NCBI GenBank assembly: GCA_905215525.1 | Contig: CAJMQJ010000007.1 | Location: 62,001-126,000, forward strand | Origin: an uncultured bacterium | GTDB taxonomy: Bacteria > Actinomycetota > Coriobacteriia > Coriobacteriales > Coriobacteriaceae | Length of the DNA: 64,000 bases | Reading direction: 5' to 3' | Shown here: piece by piece, positions 61,430 through 64,000 of the stretch | Numbering within the stretch: position 1 is the stretch's first letter | Layout: each line of letters begins with the position of its first letter | Notes under the pieces: generated by a model | The model's database searches: none | The model's input: only the letters and a program-made list of their open reading frames with translations | Told to the model about the DNA's origin: nothing | Position numbers and translations under genes: made by a program

Positions 61430-64000
61430 TTACAGCGCGCCGGAACCGGCTCGCATCATGCCGCCGGGGCCCGAGGTCACGCCGCCGCTCACGGGTGCGG
61501 CGTTGCCAGTGTGCGGTGCCGCCGGGGCGGTATCACCACCGAGCGTGCCTGCCGGACGCGGTGCCGGGATCTCGCCCGTGCCGTGGCTAAAAACAAACTT
61601 GCCATCGGCCACGTCGCACAGGACGGTATCGCCCTCGCCCCACTCGCCGGCCAGAAGTTCCTCGGACAGCGGGTCCTCGATGAGCTTTTGAATAGCACGG
61701 CGCAGCGGACGCGCACCGTTGGTGAGGTCGGTGCCCTCGGCCACGATCTTGTCATAGGCCGCATCGGTGAGCTTGATATTCATGCCGTTGGCGATCAGGC
61801 GCTGGCGCAGATCGTCCACCAGCAGGTGCGCGATCTTGGTGAGATTCTCGCCCGAGAGCTTCTGGAACACCACGATGTCGTCGATACGGTTGAGCAGCTC
61901 GGGGCGGAACAGGCGCTTGAGCTCGCCCATGGCGCGGCCGCGGATCTCACTCGAGGTGAGGCCCTGCTCGCCGGTGGTGCCAAAGCCAACGCTTGCATCC
62001 TGCGCAATCTCGCGGGCGCCCACGTTGGATGTCATGATGATCACGGTGTTGCGGAAGTCGACCGTCTTGCCCTGGCTATCGGTCAGACGGCCCTCCTCCA
62101 GCACCTGCAGCAGGATGTTGAAGATATCGGGGTGCGCCTTCTCGATCTCGTCGAACAGCACGACCGAGTACGGGTGGCGACGAACGGCCTTGGTGAGCTG
62201 GCCGCCCTCGTCGTGACCGACGTAGCCCGGAGGGCTACCGATGAGCTTGGAGACCTCGAACTCGCTACCGAACTCGGACATGTCGAAGCTGATGAGCGCG
62301 TCTTTGCTGCCAAAGAGATACTCGGCGAGCGTCTTGGCGAGCTCGGTCTTGCCCGTGCCGGTGGGACCCAGGAAGATAAAGCTGCCGCCGGGACGACGCG
62401 GGTCCTTGAGCGGCGAGCGGCTGCGGCGCACGGCCTTGGCGACGGCCTCGACGGCCTCGTCCTGGCCGATAATGCGGGTCTTGAGCACGCTTTCGGTCTG
62501 CAGCAGGCGACGGCTCTCGCTCTCGGTGAGCGAGGAAACCGGCACGCCAGAGGTCACGGACACGATGTCGGCAATCTGACTCACGTCGATGGTGAGCGGG
62601 CTGGCGTCGAGCTCGGCGGTCCAGGCAGCCTTGGCCTCGGCGAGTTCAATCTCGGCAGCCTTCTGCTGCTCGGTGATCTCGGCGGCCTTGTTCATGTCGT
62701 CGCTCTCGGTGGCCTCCTGCGCGGCGGCCTTGAGCTCCTCTATGCGATGCTCGGCCTCGCGCACCGGCTCGGGCGCGCGGTTGGCGGCGATGCGAGCGCG
62801 AGCACCGGCCTCGTCAATGAGGTCGATGGCCTTATCGGGCAGGAAGCGATCCTGAATGTAGCGGTTGGAAAGGTTCGCGGCGGCCTCGATAGCACCCTGC
62901 GTATAGCGCACATGGTGGTGCTCCTCGTAGCGCGGCTTGAGCGCGGTCAGGATCTTGACCGTGTCCTCGACGCTCGGCTCCTCGACATCGATGGTCTGGA
63001 AGCGACGCTCGAAGGCCGGGTCCTTGGTGAGGTACTTGCGGAATTCCTCGGCCGTGGTGGCGCCGATAATCTGGAAGGCACCGCGCGCGAGCACGGGCTT
63101 GAGCATGGAGCTCGCGTCGATGGAGCCCTCGGCAGAACCGGCACCGATGATGGTGTGCATCTCATCGATAAACAAGATGACGTCGTCGGCCTCGGTAGCC
63201 TCTTGGATCACGTTCTTGAGGCGCTCCTCAAACTCACCGCGATACTTGGCGCCCGCGACAAGACCCGGCAGGTCGAGCGTCCAGATATTCTGGTTCATGA
63301 GGTTCTCGGGCACGTTGCCAGCAGCAATCTGCTGCGCCAGGCCCTCGACGATAGCCGTCTTGCCCACGCCGGGATCGCCCAGGATAAGCGGATTGTTCTT
63401 GGTGCGGCGCGAAAGGATCTCCATCATGCGCTGGACTTCCTTTTCGCGGCCAATCACGGGATCGAGCTCGCCGTCGCGCGCCTTTTGCGTGAGGTTGGTG
63501 GCGAACTGCTTGAGCGTGTCGGTGCCGCTCCCCTTTTGCTGAGAGGCATCCGAGCCGCTAAAGAACGGCAGGCCCGCACCGGGACGACCAGCGCCAGCGC
63601 CAGCGAGCGGACGCTTCTTGTCCTGATCCTTGGCAGTGAGCTTTTCGATGGCCTTTTTAATGGAAGCAGACGACACGCCCAGGCGCATGAGGATGTCCAT
63701 GGCCATGCCGTTGCCTTCTTCGACGATGCCGATCAGCAAGTGCTCGGTCGAAACGTAGGTCTGGTTGTTCTCGCGTGCCACGCGGAAGGAGCGCTCCATC
63801 ACGCTAATGACGAGCGGCGTAAAGGCAAGCTTGGCAGCCTCGGTCTCCTCGCTGGGCTCGGGAACCGTGGTCTGGACCTCTTTGAGGGTATCCATGATGT
63901 CGTCGTAGGAGATATCGAGCGAGCGCAGCGCCTCAGCGGCAATGCCCTCGTCCTCCTTGGCGAGCGCGAGCAACAGATGCTCGGTACCCACCTTATTTGA
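61430..64000 (-). CDS. clpC: ClpC ATPase, chaperone subunit of Clp protease (5' end outside window)
   Basis: This hexameric AAA+ unfoldase feeds substrates to ClpP. The visible 856 or so codons lack only the first residues: the frame is open at base 64000 and the first family residues seen are GTEHLLLALAKEDEG of the N-domain. The first ATPase domain has GDPGVGKTAIVEGLA and VILFIDEMHTI; the linker coiled-coil is AEHRIEELKAAAQEATES; the second has GPTGTGKTELAKTLAE and VVLFDEIEKAHPD, followed by IGSPPGYVG. The C-terminal tail is a long glycine/alanine/proline-rich stretch. The methionine found at 63991 in some readings is internal. Confidence 0.96.
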   Translation of the reverse strand, partial: SNKVGTEHLLLALAKEDEGIAAEALRSLDISYDDIMDTLKEVQTTVPEPSEETEAAKLAFTPLVISVMERSFRVARENNQTYVSTEHLLIGIVEEGNGMAMDILMRLGVSSASIKKAIEKLTAKDQDKKRPLAGAGAGRPGAGLPFFSGSDASQQKGSGTDTLKQFATNLTQKARDGELDPVIGREKEVQRMMEILSRRTKNNPLILGDPGVGKTAIVEGLAQQIAAGNVPENLMNQNIWTLDLPGLVAGAKYRGEFEERLKNVIQEATEADDVILFIDEMHTIIGAGSAEGSIDASSMLKPVLARGAFQIIGATTAEEFRKYLTKDPAFERRFQTIDVEEPSVEDTVKILTALKPRYEEHHHVRYTQGAIEAAANLSNRYIQDRFLPDKAIDLIDEAGARARIAANRAPEPVREAEHRIEELKAAAQEATESDDMNKAAEITEQQKAAEIELAEAKAAWTAELDASPLTIDVSQIADIVSVTSGVPVSSLTESESRRLLQTESVLKTRIIGQDEAVEAVAKAVRRSRSPLKDPRRPGGSFIFLGPTGTGKTELAKTLAEYLFGSKDALISFDMSEFGSEFEVSKLIGSPPGYVGHDEGGQLTKAVRRHPYSVVLFDEIEKAHPDIFNILLQVLEEGRLTDSQGKTVDFRNTVIIMTSNVGAREIAQDASVGFGTTGEQGLTSSEIRGRAMGELKRLFRPELLNRIDDIVVFQKLSGENLTKIAHLLVDDLRQRLIANGMNIKLTDAAYDKIVAEGTDLTNGARPLRRAIQKLIEDPLSEELLAGEWGEGDTVLCDVADGKFVFSHGTGEIPAPRPAGTLGGDTAPAAPHTGNAAPVSGGVTSGPGGMMRAGSGAL

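Noticed and set aside
61403..64000. 865-codon open frame antisense to clpC
   Set aside because: Shadow frame; clpC motifs on the minus strand are unambiguous.

Overview
The window is high-GC Gram-positive DNA. Its proteins (DisA, ClpC, a FeoA-FeoB fusion, YacP/Rae1-like NYN nuclease) and its intergenic palindromes best fit the actinobacterial class Coriobacteriia, probably a gut Collinsella. That assignment is inference from general resemblance and was not computed. Most housekeeping genes are on the minus strand. No phage structural gene, complete insertion sequence or CRISPR array was seen.

0-9.5 kb (minus): the 5' part of rpoC, rpoB, then galU inserted between rpoB and rplL, then rplJ with an attenuator-like leader, and a very large inverted repeat that includes the rplJ promoter. 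A class I aminotransferase follows. 9.6-13.6 kb: a possible flavodoxin-like protein, a deoxyinosine glycosylase coupled to a GH13 amylase-family enzyme, and an MFS exporter. 13.7-18.7 kb: an unknown membrane protein and an alpha-glucoside locus (GH4 phospho-glucosidase, RpiR regulator, PTS EIICB). 19-21.4 kb: feoAB with a candidate metal-responsive operator, flanked by a tandem palindrome array. 22-25.3 kb: an arginine/ornithine-type antiporter, a DDAH-like hydrolase and a divergent GntR regulator.

25.5-29.9 kb: esterase, stand-alone EIIA-Glc, asnS and a WYL-type regulator. 30-33 kb: a TrpXYZ-type ABC importer. 33-38.7 kb: MscS, a cytoplasmic ParB-like/BMP fusion overlapping a metallophosphoesterase, and an ECF sigma/anti-sigma pair. 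Most of these plus-strand units end in palindromes of one dispersed family.

39-40.4 kb: a decayed leucine operon. A leuA remnant has lost its start codon, carries an in-frame stop and is fused by deletion to a leuB remnant, while the leader peptide and attenuator upstream remain intact. 40.6-45.1 kb (minus): tRNA-Tyr, -Thr, -Met, tuf, then rpmG, tRNA-Trp, secE, nusG, rplK, rplA. The usual rplKAJL-rpoBC cluster is therefore split by about 33 kb of accessory genes.

45.3-51.4 kb: a beta-glucoside locus (RpiR, GH1, PTS EIIBC), repeat-rich DNA with tRNA-Thr(UGU), and a single-gene helix-turn-helix/HipA-like kinase behind a 22-bp perfect inverted repeat. 51.4-56.9 kb (minus): a tight operon disA-ispD-ispF-cysS-rlmB-yacP. 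57-59.6 kb: mntP with a hairpin leader and a canonical hipBA module with iterated operators. 59.7-64 kb (minus): pepD and a clpC that continues past the window. The two PTS permeases lack EIIA domains, so the stand-alone EIIA-Glc at 26.7 kb is a plausible shared phosphodonor.
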